From: Chromera velia
Taxonomy: Eukaryota > Sar > Chromeraceae
DNA: 20,792 nt
NCBI GenBank assembly: GCA_018398765.1
Contig: JAHBMJ010004573.1
Span: 37,327-58,118 of the forward strand
Direction of reading: 5' to 3'
Position 1 is the first letter of the stretch. Each line of letters starts with the position of its first letter. Positions 1 through 8,509 of this stretch are shown here, in pieces. The translations under genes were made by a program, and so were the position numbers. The notes below the pieces were generated by a model. The model was not told the origin of the DNA and searched no databases. It was given only the letters and a program-made list of their open reading frames with translations.

Positions 1-31
1 GGGGGGGGGGGGGGGGGGAGGGGAGACCACA
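1..31. repeat. Poly-G tract at window edge
   Basis: The window opens with 18 G followed by a further G-rich run. Two other places in the window (2992-3016, containing an N, and both sides of the 320-N gap at 17973-18292) also pair G/C homopolymers with undetermined bases. The left edge may therefore sit beside an assembly break. Whether the tract is real or partly artefact cannot be told from sequence alone. Confidence 0.8.
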
Positions 32-395
32 GAGAGATTCAGCATTCAGGGGCCTAACACATTCAGGGACACTCTGTGAAAACGAACATACGAGGGTGAC
101 ACATGGCAAAAAAGCCGGCTACTGTGCGCGCGTTCTGACAGTCCAAGAAAAGAAATGAAGCAGCTCAGAATTACATCGCGGACCGTTCAGGTTTTGAGAA
201 GATTTGAGCGCGACAAACATGCACACCCAATGAATGATAACTCGAAGAGAGAGTGAAAGGAAATTTCGTGAAGGAATTTCACAAGGTAGACGGGCGTGCA
301 GAGAGGCAGATATGAGACAGTTGGACGAAGAGACGGCCTCTGTTACGAAATGAAGGTCCAAGTAGATCGAGTGCAAACAAACAAAAGGGACACAC

Positions 396-486
396 CAGAA
401 AATGGGCACATGGCGTCGAGGAAAACTTCAACGACCACGGGGGCCTCCGGGTTCCCGAGAAACTTGGCCCATTGGACCACTCGGGG
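396..486 (-). CDS. Thioredoxin/DsbA-like fold protein, single internal exon (partial gene)
   Basis: A clean 91-nt exon lies on the minus strand. It follows a pyrimidine-rich acceptor (TCTCTCTGCAG) at 487 and ends before a GTGTGT donor at 395. It reads 30 codons plus one base (start phase 0, end phase 1). The peptide includes WAKFLGNPEAPVVVEVFLDA and then MCPFS. A hydrophobic beta strand running into F-x-D-x-x-C-P-F-S matches the first beta strand and active-site start of DsbA-like thioredoxin-fold proteins, whose motif is F-x-D-x-x-C-P-x-C/S. Here the second Cys of C-x-x-C is replaced by Ser, so a classic dithiol oxidase is unlikely; isomerase-like or non-redox relatives exist in the family. 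Upstream exons (probably within 490-1050) and downstream exons (left of 390 or outside the window) could not be placed. Fold assignment is moderate; the exon boundaries themselves are well supported. Confidence 0.5.
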
Positions 487-1120
487 CTGCAGAGAGAACA
501 GAGAAGGTTTAAAGTGTGCGAACACATTTTCCCAACCACGTGGAAAGACGACCGGCCGGGGCGTCCTACCCACAAACCTACCGCGGCAGGTGGCATCTCT
601 GCAAAGCTTTCCAGAGAAGGAAGGAGGAAAAGGGCCACCAAAGCCTTTCAAAGTATGAGGCACGGTGTATTTACGGTGCGTAGGGGAGGAGACGGCTAGC
701 TGGGGATTCGACTCAAAACGAGACGGAGCAAACAAGACTTTTCCAGCCTCTCTCAGTCGGCAACATGCACCCCTGTCATCAAAAGAGACTTTGGCCACCA
801 GAAATGCATGAGCGTCTGGCACCTCGTCTCATCTGCATGACCGACTCGAGCGAGCGATCATGAGCGATCGAAAGCGACGATCGAGGCGGGCGCATGCAGC
901 AGCGTAAGGAACTGCGGCGCGCCAGGACATGAAGGAACGCGAGCCATGTTGAGCCGCGCCTCACCGTCCGCGCCGCCGCGCGATTATCCCAAGACCATCC
1001 CCCTCTTTTATCATTTTTAAATAGGAAAACATTCACAATCATCTTTTTACCCCTTTCCTACTCTTTCCTACTCTTTCCCCATACGTGAGCTTAGCGCTCC
1101 AACTGGGCTTAGGCATCTTC

Positions 1121-1140
1121 TAACTAACTAACTAACTAAC
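1121..1140. repeat. (TAAC)5 microsatellite
   Basis: Five uninterrupted TAAC units. Noncoding context. Confidence 0.9.
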
Positions 1141-1500
1141 GTGGCGTTTACAGCGCGTTACAACGTGTTCTGACGTACTAGTTCATGCATGCATATAGTA
1201 TGTGAAGATAACTCGGGACCAAGCCACTCAGGCGCCGCCAGACGGAGCCTCTCTATCGGGTTTGGGACCACCGCCACAATGGATTTCAGGTCTTCTCAGG
1301 GGCCACGGCAAGCGTATTCACAGAAAAAGCGGTGGCCACGGCAACGACGAGACGCGGAGTGCCGCGCAATTTCGTGCTGGTCTCTTCAGAAACGACTTTT
1401 GAAACGGCTGAATATTCAATTCCCCTTCCAAATTTAAGACATTTCAAAGACTTTTTAGCCGACACTTCTTCTTCGTAGGTAAATTAATAGACGTGATAAA

Positions 1501-1538
1501 CTGACTGATAGATTGACTGACTGACTACTGACTGACTT
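1501..1538. repeat. Imperfect (GACT)n microsatellite
   Basis: CTGACTGAT is followed by repeated GACTGACT units with two interruptions. It lies about 50 bp left of the first copy of the dispersed 338-bp repeat. Confidence 0.8.
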
Positions 1539-1591
1539 ATCGTACCTCGTAGGACCCCGGGATTTATTCCGGTAAGCTCCGAAGTAGCTTG

Positions 1592-1929
1592 TGTCACGAG
1601 CTAGTCATGACACTCAAAAGGCTAAGCTAGAAGACGGCGGAAAAACTCTGTCCTAAACTAATTGACTCCAGAAGGTTGAGAAGGTCTATAGGTAAAGATC
1701 GTCAAGAAACCTCAAGATTCTCCAGTCATGCAATCTCATCCAATCTAATTCCATCTCACTCCAGAACAATCGTTTTCATCCCCGCACTTGATAAAGAATC
1801 AAACGTAACATGCAAACAGACTAAATTCATGCAACAGAACGAACTCAAGCTATAGGACAGCAGCTACAAGATAACATCCATGTCCCAGAGCCAATTTATC
1901 TACCAGGTTGTCACAGCGCGTAAGGACCA
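1592..1929 (+). repeat. Dispersed 338-bp repeat, copy A (mobile-element derived)
   Basis: This copy begins TGTCACGAG and ends AAGGACCA. It is colinear and in the same orientation with 7915-8253. By hand alignment there are about 27 substitutions and a one-base length difference, roughly 92% identity. Similarity stops abruptly on both sides; the shared block opens with TG and closes with CA, as LTRs do. No purine-rich tract, target duplication or reverse transcriptase was found to prove an LTR pair. Frames are interrupted, so it is not a functional gene. It could be an LTR, a piece of gag region, or another repeat family. Confidence 0.75.
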
Positions 1930-2618
1930 AAACCCCAGCACTCAAACACCTGTAAGAAGGGCCCGCATCGCATCAGCACGTATAGAATGCCTGAGCCCGC
2001 ACTAGCTTTACCATCCGACCCGAGTCGTCTTGGCGTGTCCTGGCGCCGCCAGACAGTCCAAGACACATGCCCCCCTCTTGTATGAGATTCTTTCTCGCAG
2101 AGGAAGAATCTTTCTAGAACAGACTTCTCCTCAATCTCTTCCATAAACTTCCGTTTACGCTGAAGTGACCCAAATAGAAGGTGTGATCAGTCACCGCAGC
2201 CTCATCAGCGATGCTAACCCACCAGGCCTGTCTCCGCAGGACCTGTTGTAGGGACGTCGGCTTCTGCGTGGTTGCACACGGTCAACCTTCTCCGCCCCAT
2301 GGTAGAGTCCGCCACCTGACGGCCACAAGCTTCCCAATACAAGGTCTTCTGCCCCTCTCAGCTCTCCCATGTCTTCAAAATTATACGTCTGTTCCGAGAG
2401 TTCCCTTTCCGAAGAAGGATCTCCAACAGTAGTGTACACATTCTTCTCGCACAGCTTGATGTTCTTGTTCCCATATTTAATCTGACGCTCTCGTCAACTC
2501 TGTGTTAATCAGCGTAAACAGACAAATACATAGTTGCTGCACAGAAGCGGAAAAGAAAGGAAATAAAGAGTACTGCACACCACCTAACTCATCAAATATC
2601 ACCGTCTCTTCTTTTTAT
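1930..2618. other. Unassigned stretch between repeat copy A and the TIR element
   Basis: This is moderately GC-rich sequence with short open frames on both strands (for example 82 codons on minus at 2191-2439). I recognised no domain, splice-consistent exon pair or RNA. A decayed continuation of the mobile element that carries copy A is plausible but unproven. Confidence 0.4.
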
Positions 2619-2622
2619 TTGG

Positions 2623-2668
2623 AACTGACTGTACTGACAATTGAAACTTTTATACTGGAAAGTGACTT
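2623..2668 (+). repeat. Left 46-bp terminal inverted repeat
   Basis: Pairs with 6125-6170 at 45 of 46 positions; the single difference is G versus A at TACT(G/A)GAAAG. Identity decays immediately on the inner side, which defines the arm length. Confidence 0.85.
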
Positions 2669-2990
2669 TGAAAAATTTAGTTTTTAAAACATTAAAATAG
2701 ATAGTTTAACCTTTAAACTAATTGATTTTCATAATTTATTTAAGACTATTTAAGCTTAGTAAGATGTTTAAAAAATAAAATAAAAAAATGTATACATAGA
2801 GTATATATTTTTTTAAAACCATAAATTGTCTGGTACCTATCATCGTAACTTAATGCTAAGACAAAAACACAATAAGAAATGCATCTGAATAGCTCTGAAT
2901 CGATCCGATTGAAGCATTTCTTCTCATGATCATAACTGTTTTATTTTTAATTCATATGAGGCACTGCTCAACGGCGGGCGTGTCAGGGGC
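2669..2990. other. AT-rich block inside the left end of the TIR element
   Basis: Long A and T runs, no open frame of note, no recognisable gene. Composition contrasts sharply with neighbouring 50% GC sequence and resembles the blocks near 6000-6124 and 8254-8509. Confidence 0.6.
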
Positions 2991-2991
2991 A

Positions 2992-3016
2992 GGGGGGGGG
3001 GNGGGGGGGGGGGGGG
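2992..3016. repeat. Poly-G tract containing an N
   Basis: A 25-base G run with one undetermined base at 3002. Its true length is probably unresolved in the assembly. Confidence 0.9.
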
Positions 3017-3123
3017 AGGGCATCTCAGTATATATTAAACATGCACACCCGTGAACGCCACCTACAGAAATACGTGTACACAAACAGAAAGTCAGTCAAA
3101 TCACCAGAATACATATAAAAGCA

Positions 3124-3131
3124 TGCATGCA
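3124..3131. promoter_or_regulatory. TGCATGCA octamer (low-confidence motif)
   Basis: A self-complementary TGCATGCA, also present at 1186-1193 and 19083-19090. In apicomplexans a TGCATGCA-type motif is a known ApiAP2 target; activity here is speculative because no gene lies next to this copy. Confidence 0.2.
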
Positions 3132-3170
3132 AACATAACCTGTATCTTTAATTTACATCAGAATAATACA

Positions 3171-3916
3171 TGAAAGCAGGAAGACTGAAATTGGGAAAGC
3201 AATCAGACGGGCAGGAAGGCCAAAATCGGGAAGGCAATCAGGCGGGCAGGAAGGCCAAAATTGGAAGGCAGTCAGGCCGCCAAGAAGACCGAAATTGGAA
3301 GGCAGGCATGTGAGCAGAAAGAATGAACTCTGGAAGGCAGTCAGATACACAAGAAGGCCAAACTTGGGAAGACAGTCAGGCCTGGCTCAGCAGGAAGAAC
3401 AAAATTGAGAAGGCCATCGGGCAAGCAGGATGACCGAAATTAGGAGGCGTTAGGAAGAAAGTTGGGTGGGAAGGAAGGCCGAAATAGGGAAGGTAATCAA
3501 GCAGGTAGGAAAGCCGAAATTGGGAAAGCAACCGGGCAGGCAGGAAGGCCGAAATTGCAAAGTCAGTCAGGCAGACAGAAAGGCCGAAATTTGGAAAGCA
3601 TTGAGGTAGACAGAAAGACCGAAATTTAGAGGGTAGTCAGGCAGGCAAGAAGGCCAAAATCGGAAAGCAGTCAGCATGGCAAGAATATAAAACTCTGGAA
3701 GACAGTCAAGCAGGCAAGAAGGCTGAAATTGGAAAGGCCATCGGGCAGGCAGGAAAACCGGAATTGGGAGCGCGGCGAAAGCCGAAATTAGGAAGGCAAT
3801 AAAGTGGGCGGAAAAGCCGAAATTGGAAAGGCATTTAGCCAGATAGAAAGGCCAAAAGTTAGAGGGCAGTCAAGCAGGCAAGAAGGGCAAAATTTCGGAG
3901 GCAGTCAGGCTGGTAA
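3171..3916 (+). repeat. Minisatellite, about 21 units of 35 bp
   Basis: Divergent tandem units of mostly 34-36 bp share the core GGCCGAAATTGGGAAGGC followed by AGTCAGGCAGGCAGGAA-like sequence. A few units are expanded (about 41-45 bp) or shortened (about 26 bp). The period is not a multiple of three and all frames are interrupted, so this is not a protein repeat. Two variants recur in similar order about ten units apart (AACTCTGGAAG followed soon by GGCCATCGGGCA, near 3325-3425 and 3685-3745), suggesting an older block duplication within the array. Confidence 0.9.
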
Positions 3917-4278
3917 AAAAAAACACAGGCTCGGCACGTATGGGCACTACTGACTTTCGCAGTCTGAAGACTGCAGCCGTAACGAAGATGCAAAGACCTA
4001 CCTCTAGAGGAGTTGAAGAAAGCCTGGGACCTAGAACAAACATCTTCCAAATGAGACTAACGACCTGCAAAGAGCAGAGAACGGGGGAAGGGGTGAGCTA
4101 CACACGCAAAGGGAGACGGCAGTTTTTTGCCTTGCCAATGGCAGACCGGTCAGTCGCTCAGCAACCACAATGGCCAGGTTACAACCATACAAAAACACTT
4201 ACAGACATCGTACAAAGCCTTCTGCATGCACCAAGAAGGCTCATCTCTGCAAACAAGATTTTTTCAATTCCCTCACTG
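3917..4278. other. Unassigned spacer between minisatellite and foldback
   Basis: Plus-strand frames are open over much of this interval, but the peptides show no motif and extend into the hairpin arm. I see no supported gene. Confidence 0.4.
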
Positions 4279-4523
4279 GGAGGGGGGGGTGGAACCTCTC
4301 GCAGGGGTACGAAACGACCGAATTTCGTATCCCTGCTGGAAGGGGGGGGTCCGACCTGCTCTGCAGGTTTGCGCCAAAAATGTGTCTAGGAAACATTGTG
4401 TCTAGGAGTATTTCCTAGACACATTTTGGACGCAAACCTGTAGAGCAGGTCGGACCCCCCCCTTCCAGCAGGGGTACGAAATTCGGTCGTTTCGTACCCC
4501 TGCGAGAGGGTCCACCCCCCCTT
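4279..4523. repeat. Foldback hairpin: 115-bp inverted-repeat arms with a 17-nt loop
   Basis: The left arm (4279-4393) and right arm (4411-4523) are reverse complements with only about five mismatches or indels. The intervening loop 4394-4410 itself carries a further copy of TGTGTCTAGGA, the sequence that closes both arms. Arms contain smaller palindromes (GGTACGAAA...TTTCGTA and CTGCTCTGCAG) and long G or C runs. The structure is typical of a foldback or MITE-like insertion. No target duplication was clear at the outer ends. If transcribed it would form a long double-stranded RNA. Confidence 0.9.
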
Positions 4524-6124
4524 GTTGCTGGTGGAACAACACAAAACGAACTGACCTGATTGAGTGATCCAAACCAGTTCGGCAACCCTTTTAGTTGTTG
4601 TACAACTCCTTTGCACTGAGGCAACCACTCCCACGAGCAACCAGAGGTGTTCAGCCAACACAGATACCGGAGGGGGACGAAACTCGAGAATCTGTAACCC
4701 CTCCAAAAATGAGGTTCTGGAACAACAAGCTGAACACGATTTCGTCATTGTTAAGCCTTCCAATACAATCCAATGAAACGTTTGATAACGAGATTTTATG
4801 GATAGAGGCCCATTCTGTTGACCTGACTTTCTGACTGGAGGAGAACTTTCTGAAGACCTGACTAAGAATTTTTCAGATCGGCATTTTGATGGGTCAGCGT
4901 GCAGCCGGGAAGTGCTTTTTGGCCTTGGTAGCCGGCCGGGCTCTGGCTTGCAACGCGTAGCTTGCCTTCCGGGGCTATCACATGGTTGGCTAATCTAAAA
5001 TCGGCTCCCAAAATCGGCTTTCCGTCGAATGTTTCAAGTTGATCAGAGCACGACCTAGTGCCACCTCTCTCCCATCACACAGACTTGCTCTCCAGCGATG
5101 AAAGTAGGCTTTATCAAAAGCTCAGAGGATTGGCTTCTTTGCGTTTTCTTGGGTTTATGACATTCACTCTACTGGTTGCCCTGAGAGGGCAATTTCGATC
5201 TTCCATTACAAAGGGCACGGCCCGTCTCCATGCAAAGAGGCCTATGAAATTGCCCCAGTAAAGCTTCCATTGAATCCCTAAGGCTTCCATGCGTGCGCTC
5301 TAACTAGCTCTAGATGAGGAGCTGGAAAGGCTTTTTGGATGAGGGGGCCAGCTCTGGGTGGCCAGAAGGTGAGCCACTTTATGAATTTTTGCATATCTGT
5401 GCTGCAGGTTAGACTGAGCCTTTCTCGGAGGACCGTTTGTCGGTGCTCGGGTTTCATAAGAAAGCATTACGGCTGGTAATCTCGGGTGACCTGAAGTTGT
5501 GAGAGTGAGACGCAGCTCTTGTTTGCATAAAATTTTGGAGGTGGGGCTCCTGGGTGGACTGAGACCCAGTGGCCAGTGCCGGGCCTCACAAAAAAAAAAT
5601 AAGAACGCTATGATGGCCGGTCGTGGGCAAGGCCCTCTGGCTAGAGGCCATAGATCGATCAGGCTTTCAGAAGCTAAGCATTTACCTCTTGCACGGTCAT
5701 AGTGCTCAACATTTGTTTGGTTGAACTGCTTTCTGTGGGTGTTAAATCGGCAGATCTGTTTGCGGACATTCATTCTTACCTTTCATGGGGGTTACCCGCT
5801 GTGTACTCCCTCCTTACATCAGTATGCGGATTCAACGTATTCCATTAGAAGTAAAAGTTGGCTTGTTTGTGCATTATATTGCGCATTATCACATGCCTGC
5901 AGAGTCTGTAATCACTCTCCGACATATCAAGATACTATAATTCTTTCACCTCTGAGTCACTGACGTCCAACAATTTCCAACATACACACTACAAACCTAT
6001 TAAACCTTATCTTTAAAAGTTGTTCATACTTTTATGCAGGGAAGAAACAATAAATAGAATCATTCTAAATGCTTTAAAGACTTAGTTTTTTATATAAAAT
6101 TTAGTATAATATATAGAACATTAA
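4524..6124. other. Right body of the TIR element, no supported gene
   Basis: This is mixed-composition sequence. The longest open frame is 157 codons on minus (5300-5773); it has a compositionally biased, motif-free translation and no splice context. A short A run (5589-5597) and a small palindrome (GGCCCTCT...AGAGGCC near 5630-5650) are present. The last 120 bases become AT-rich. Confidence 0.4.
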
Positions 6125-6170
6125 AAGTCACTTTCTAGTATAAAAGTTTCAATTGTCAGTACAGTCAGTT
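6125..6170 (-). repeat. Right 46-bp terminal inverted repeat
   Basis: Reverse complement of 2623-2668 with one mismatch, immediately followed by TTGG, which also precedes the left repeat. Confidence 0.85.
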
Positions 6171-6174
6171 TTGG

Positions 6175-7480
6175 TCCCTCTCTTGAAATGTTATCCCCTC
6201 CCCATGCATTTCCCTCAGAGTTGGTACTCCTGGGACCCCACTTTTCACCCCCCTCATACCGTGCCAAGACTCCACTCTTCAAGTGGCTTCGCTTTGATTG
6301 CTTGATCGTCTGATCATGATCTGTATTCTGCCACTGTCAACACTTTCCCTTCGTGGCTTTCCATCAATGACATGAAGAGCGACCCCACACCCAACCCCTC
6401 GTTTACTGTGGGTGGCGCACGTGTTGGAATCCACCAAACACAGCTCAACTACATATACCAGCGTATTTATCTACGCTTCTAATCGCTCTAATCGCTTTGA
6501 TCTCTGTTTCTCTACCCCAATCTGTCGTTCTGACTCACACAGGGACCCTCCCTACGGCAAGCAATCATCGCCAGTGTCAAAACACATCTCAATCCCTTCC
6601 AATCAAACGCACTCAGCGTCGCACTCTCAGAGAGAACTCTCGATGACTTTATGTCTTATCCATATGTATGATCTGTCTAGCTAACCGTGCTCTATTGCCC
6701 TAGCACCATGTATCAGCCTTTCTGTCTTTGTCTACGCTGAATAAGAGAAGAAGCGAATAATCAACTGGCCATTTCAATTGCGATCTGGTCGTAGACGGCA
6801 GCCGTGGTAGCTCTATGTTCCTCTGAACCAAAACAGCATCATAACACAAATCGTCTCCATAAGTCTCCAGCATGCAGCAGTCTTAAGGAAGACTCGCAAG
6901 AACTCCAATGTCGCGCATAAAAAGCAGAGTCCACAATGCCGGTACTAGGGCAGGAGTCGGTAGTGGAGGACTCAATGCGGTAGGTGTTGGTGGGGACGAC
7001 GGTCTCAAAGATAGTCTCAGTGCAGTAGCTAGGCTAAGAAGACATCATAGTAGAGAGTTGGTTGGCAGTGCCAACGGTCTCAGGGTGGGCGATTTTCATC
7101 ACAATCTCAGTGGTGTAGGTGAGAATCATGGAGAAGGTCTTAGTCATTGGGACGGGGTAGAGACGATCTTAATCTTAGACTAATCTCGGGCGGTGGAGTT
7201 AAAGTACTGAAAGAGAGAGACTCGGTGAAGTTAGTGCAGATCGATGAAGCTGAAAATGCTGAGAAGTTTCAGTTATAAAGGAGGTCTCATAGGTCTGGAA
7301 GATCTCCTCGGCGGTGCTGGTCTCAGAAAAGTCCTCAGTGAAATAGGTGATGACGGCGGAAACGATCTTAGTAGAAAAGTTGGTCACGACTAAGAGAAGG
7401 ACGGTCTCGGTGAGGCATCCCAGAGCCAGAGGCACTGAGAGCAATTTTTTTGAAAGCGCCAGGACTGTCGTTACCCAACA
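6175..7480. other. Unassigned region ending at a probable LTR 3' boundary
   Basis: No gene was recognised. From about 6940 to 7420 the plus strand carries irregularly spaced repeats of GGTCTCAGTG / GATCTTAGT within GGTGATGACGG-like context, a degenerate tandem array. The last bases, CCCAACA at 7474-7480, abut the primer-binding site at 7481, so the right part of this stretch may be a retrotransposon LTR. Its 5' end could not be located. Confidence 0.45.
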
Positions 7481-7492
7481 TGGTATCAGAGC
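7481..7492 (+). other. Retrotransposon primer-binding site, initiator-Met tRNA type
   Basis: TGGTATCAGAGC is identical to the primer-binding site known from many Ty1/copia elements (for example plant Tnt1), complementary to the 3' end of tRNA-iMet. It directly follows ...CCCAACA, a possible LTR end in CA. A 12-base match could occur by chance in a genome but its position beside repeat DNA favours a real retroelement remnant. Confidence 0.6.
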
Positions 7493-7914
7493 AGGACCCA
7501 TCAGGACTTGTAGCTGATGTAGTCGCTGGACATGTTGGCATAAAGGCGTGACTTGCAAGGAGTGAGTCACTGACAGTATCACAGTGACCGCCTTCTCCCT
7601 CTTCTCCGTCTCCAGATGAAGAAGAGATACGAAGAGTTTCCAGCCAGCCTGGCAGCTAGCAAAGCATAAGTCACCAAGCAGGATGCAAGCGAGGCACTCC
7701 ATTCAGCTAACACGGGATATAAGGAGTCTCTGACACTCCCTTTCACAGTCTTTTGACTGTGCCCGCAGCGTTTTGGAAAGCAAAGAACGAGACGGAGAGA
7801 GACTGATCATCAAGTTGGCATCGATCTGGCACGTACCTGACTCCTCTCCAGAAGGACCTGGTGTGTTTTCGAGTTTCAGACCGGGGTCCCTCGAGCTGAG
7901 TGATCACTATATCA

Positions 7915-8253
7915 TGTCACGAACTAGTCATGACACTCAAGAGGCTAAGTTAGAAGGCGGCGAAAAGACTCTGTCCTAAACTAATTGACTCCAGAAGGTT
8001 GAGAAGGTCTACAGGTAAAGATTATCAAGAAACTTCAAGATTCTCCAGTCATGCAATCTCATCCAATCTAATTCCATCTCACTCCAGAACAGTCGTTTTC
8101 ATCCCCGCACTTGATAGAAAATCAAATGTAACATGCAAACAGACTGAATTCATGCGACAGGACGAACTTAAGCTACAGGACAGCAGCTACAAGATAACAT
8201 CCATGTCTAAGAGCCAATTCATCTGCAAGGTAGTCACAGCGCATGAGGACCAA
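7915..8253 (+). repeat. Dispersed 338-bp repeat, copy B
   Basis: Same orientation as 1592-1929, from TGTCACGAAC to GAGGACCA. About 24 of 27 differences between the copies are transitions, several at CpG positions, as expected for decay of methylated repeat DNA. Flanks differ from copy A on both sides. Confidence 0.75.
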
Positions 8254-8509
8254 GTCCAGATTGAAGTAATAATTAATAAAAAAAAACTCGGATTTAGAAT
8301 AAAAAAAGTTTAATTAAATTACGGTCTATAATCACGACCAGCCACTACAATTAAAATCATTCAACACTAATCTGAAAGCTTTAAATTCCTTCAACATACA
8401 TCTTTTTTTTAAAACTTAATTTTAAAAAAAATATTTTAATTATGTAATTTATTTTATGACCATTGATTCATTTTACTAAAGAAACGATATTCAAGGAAAG
8501 TTTGTGGTA
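8254..8509. other. AT-rich block forming the 3' flank of the large gene
   Basis: Runs of A and T dominate. On the minus strand an AATAAA hexamer occurs about 60 nt past the stop codon at 8510-8512, within TCATAAAATAAATT. It could serve for polyadenylation, but such hexamers are expected by chance in this composition. Confidence 0.4.

Larger units (their letters stand above)
487..1591. other. No resolved gene; putative upstream part of the thioredoxin-like gene, then simple repeats
   Basis: On the minus strand, 490-1050 is GC-rich and could hold 5' exons or promoter of the exon at 396-486; one candidate ATG lies near 945. No exon chain in phase was found. From about 1050 the sequence carries short direct repeats (CTTTCCTACT twice at 1054-1075), a (TAAC)n run, a TGCATGCA octamer at 1186-1193 and a (GACT)n-like run. 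Open frames here are short and show no recognisable motif. Confidence 0.5.
2623..6170. mobile_element. Candidate 3.5-kb non-autonomous element with 46-bp terminal inverted repeats
   Basis: The first 46 bases (2623-2668, starting AACTGACTGTACTG) are the reverse complement of the last 46 (6125-6170) with one mismatch. The bases immediately outside are TTGG on the left (2619-2622) and TTGG on the right (6171-6174), which fits a 4-bp target-site duplication. No transposase-like open frame is visible inside. The body contains a minisatellite, a poly-G tract and a foldback hairpin, so an autonomous copy elsewhere would have to mobilise it. The alternative is two independent insertions of one short AT-rich element in opposite orientation, which the flanking TTGG argues against only weakly because four bases can match by chance. 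Confidence 0.6.
7481..8253 (+). mobile_element. Decayed LTR-retrotransposon 5' internal region (partial)
   Basis: The interval starts at the primer-binding site and includes repeat copy B. Plus-strand frames are short (68 and 104 codons at 7773-7979 and 7999-8313) and broken by stops and frameshifts. They lack a readable CCHC knuckle, protease, integrase or reverse transcriptase. The element is therefore truncated before pol and inactive. Assignment to copia rests on the primer-binding site alone. Confidence 0.45.

Noticed and set aside
2191..2439. 82-codon minus-strand frame considered as a pol fragment
   Set aside because: No protease, integrase or reverse-transcriptase motif could be read in any frame.
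3171..3916. Evenly spaced repeats considered as a CRISPR-like array
   Set aside because: The units are contiguous and diverged with no unique spacers, in a eukaryotic context; this is a minisatellite.
5300..5773. 157-codon minus-strand open frame inside the TIR element
   Set aside because: No recognisable domain, biased composition, no transposase signature, and no supporting splice or promoter context.
6412..6684. 90-codon plus-strand frame
   Set aside because: Short, Ser/His-rich, no motif, and lies in repeat-rich DNA.
1592..8253. The two 338-bp copies as the LTRs of one complete retrotransposon
   Set aside because: No matching target duplication, no polypurine tract before copy B, no primer site after copy A, and no pol between them; kept only as a possibility.
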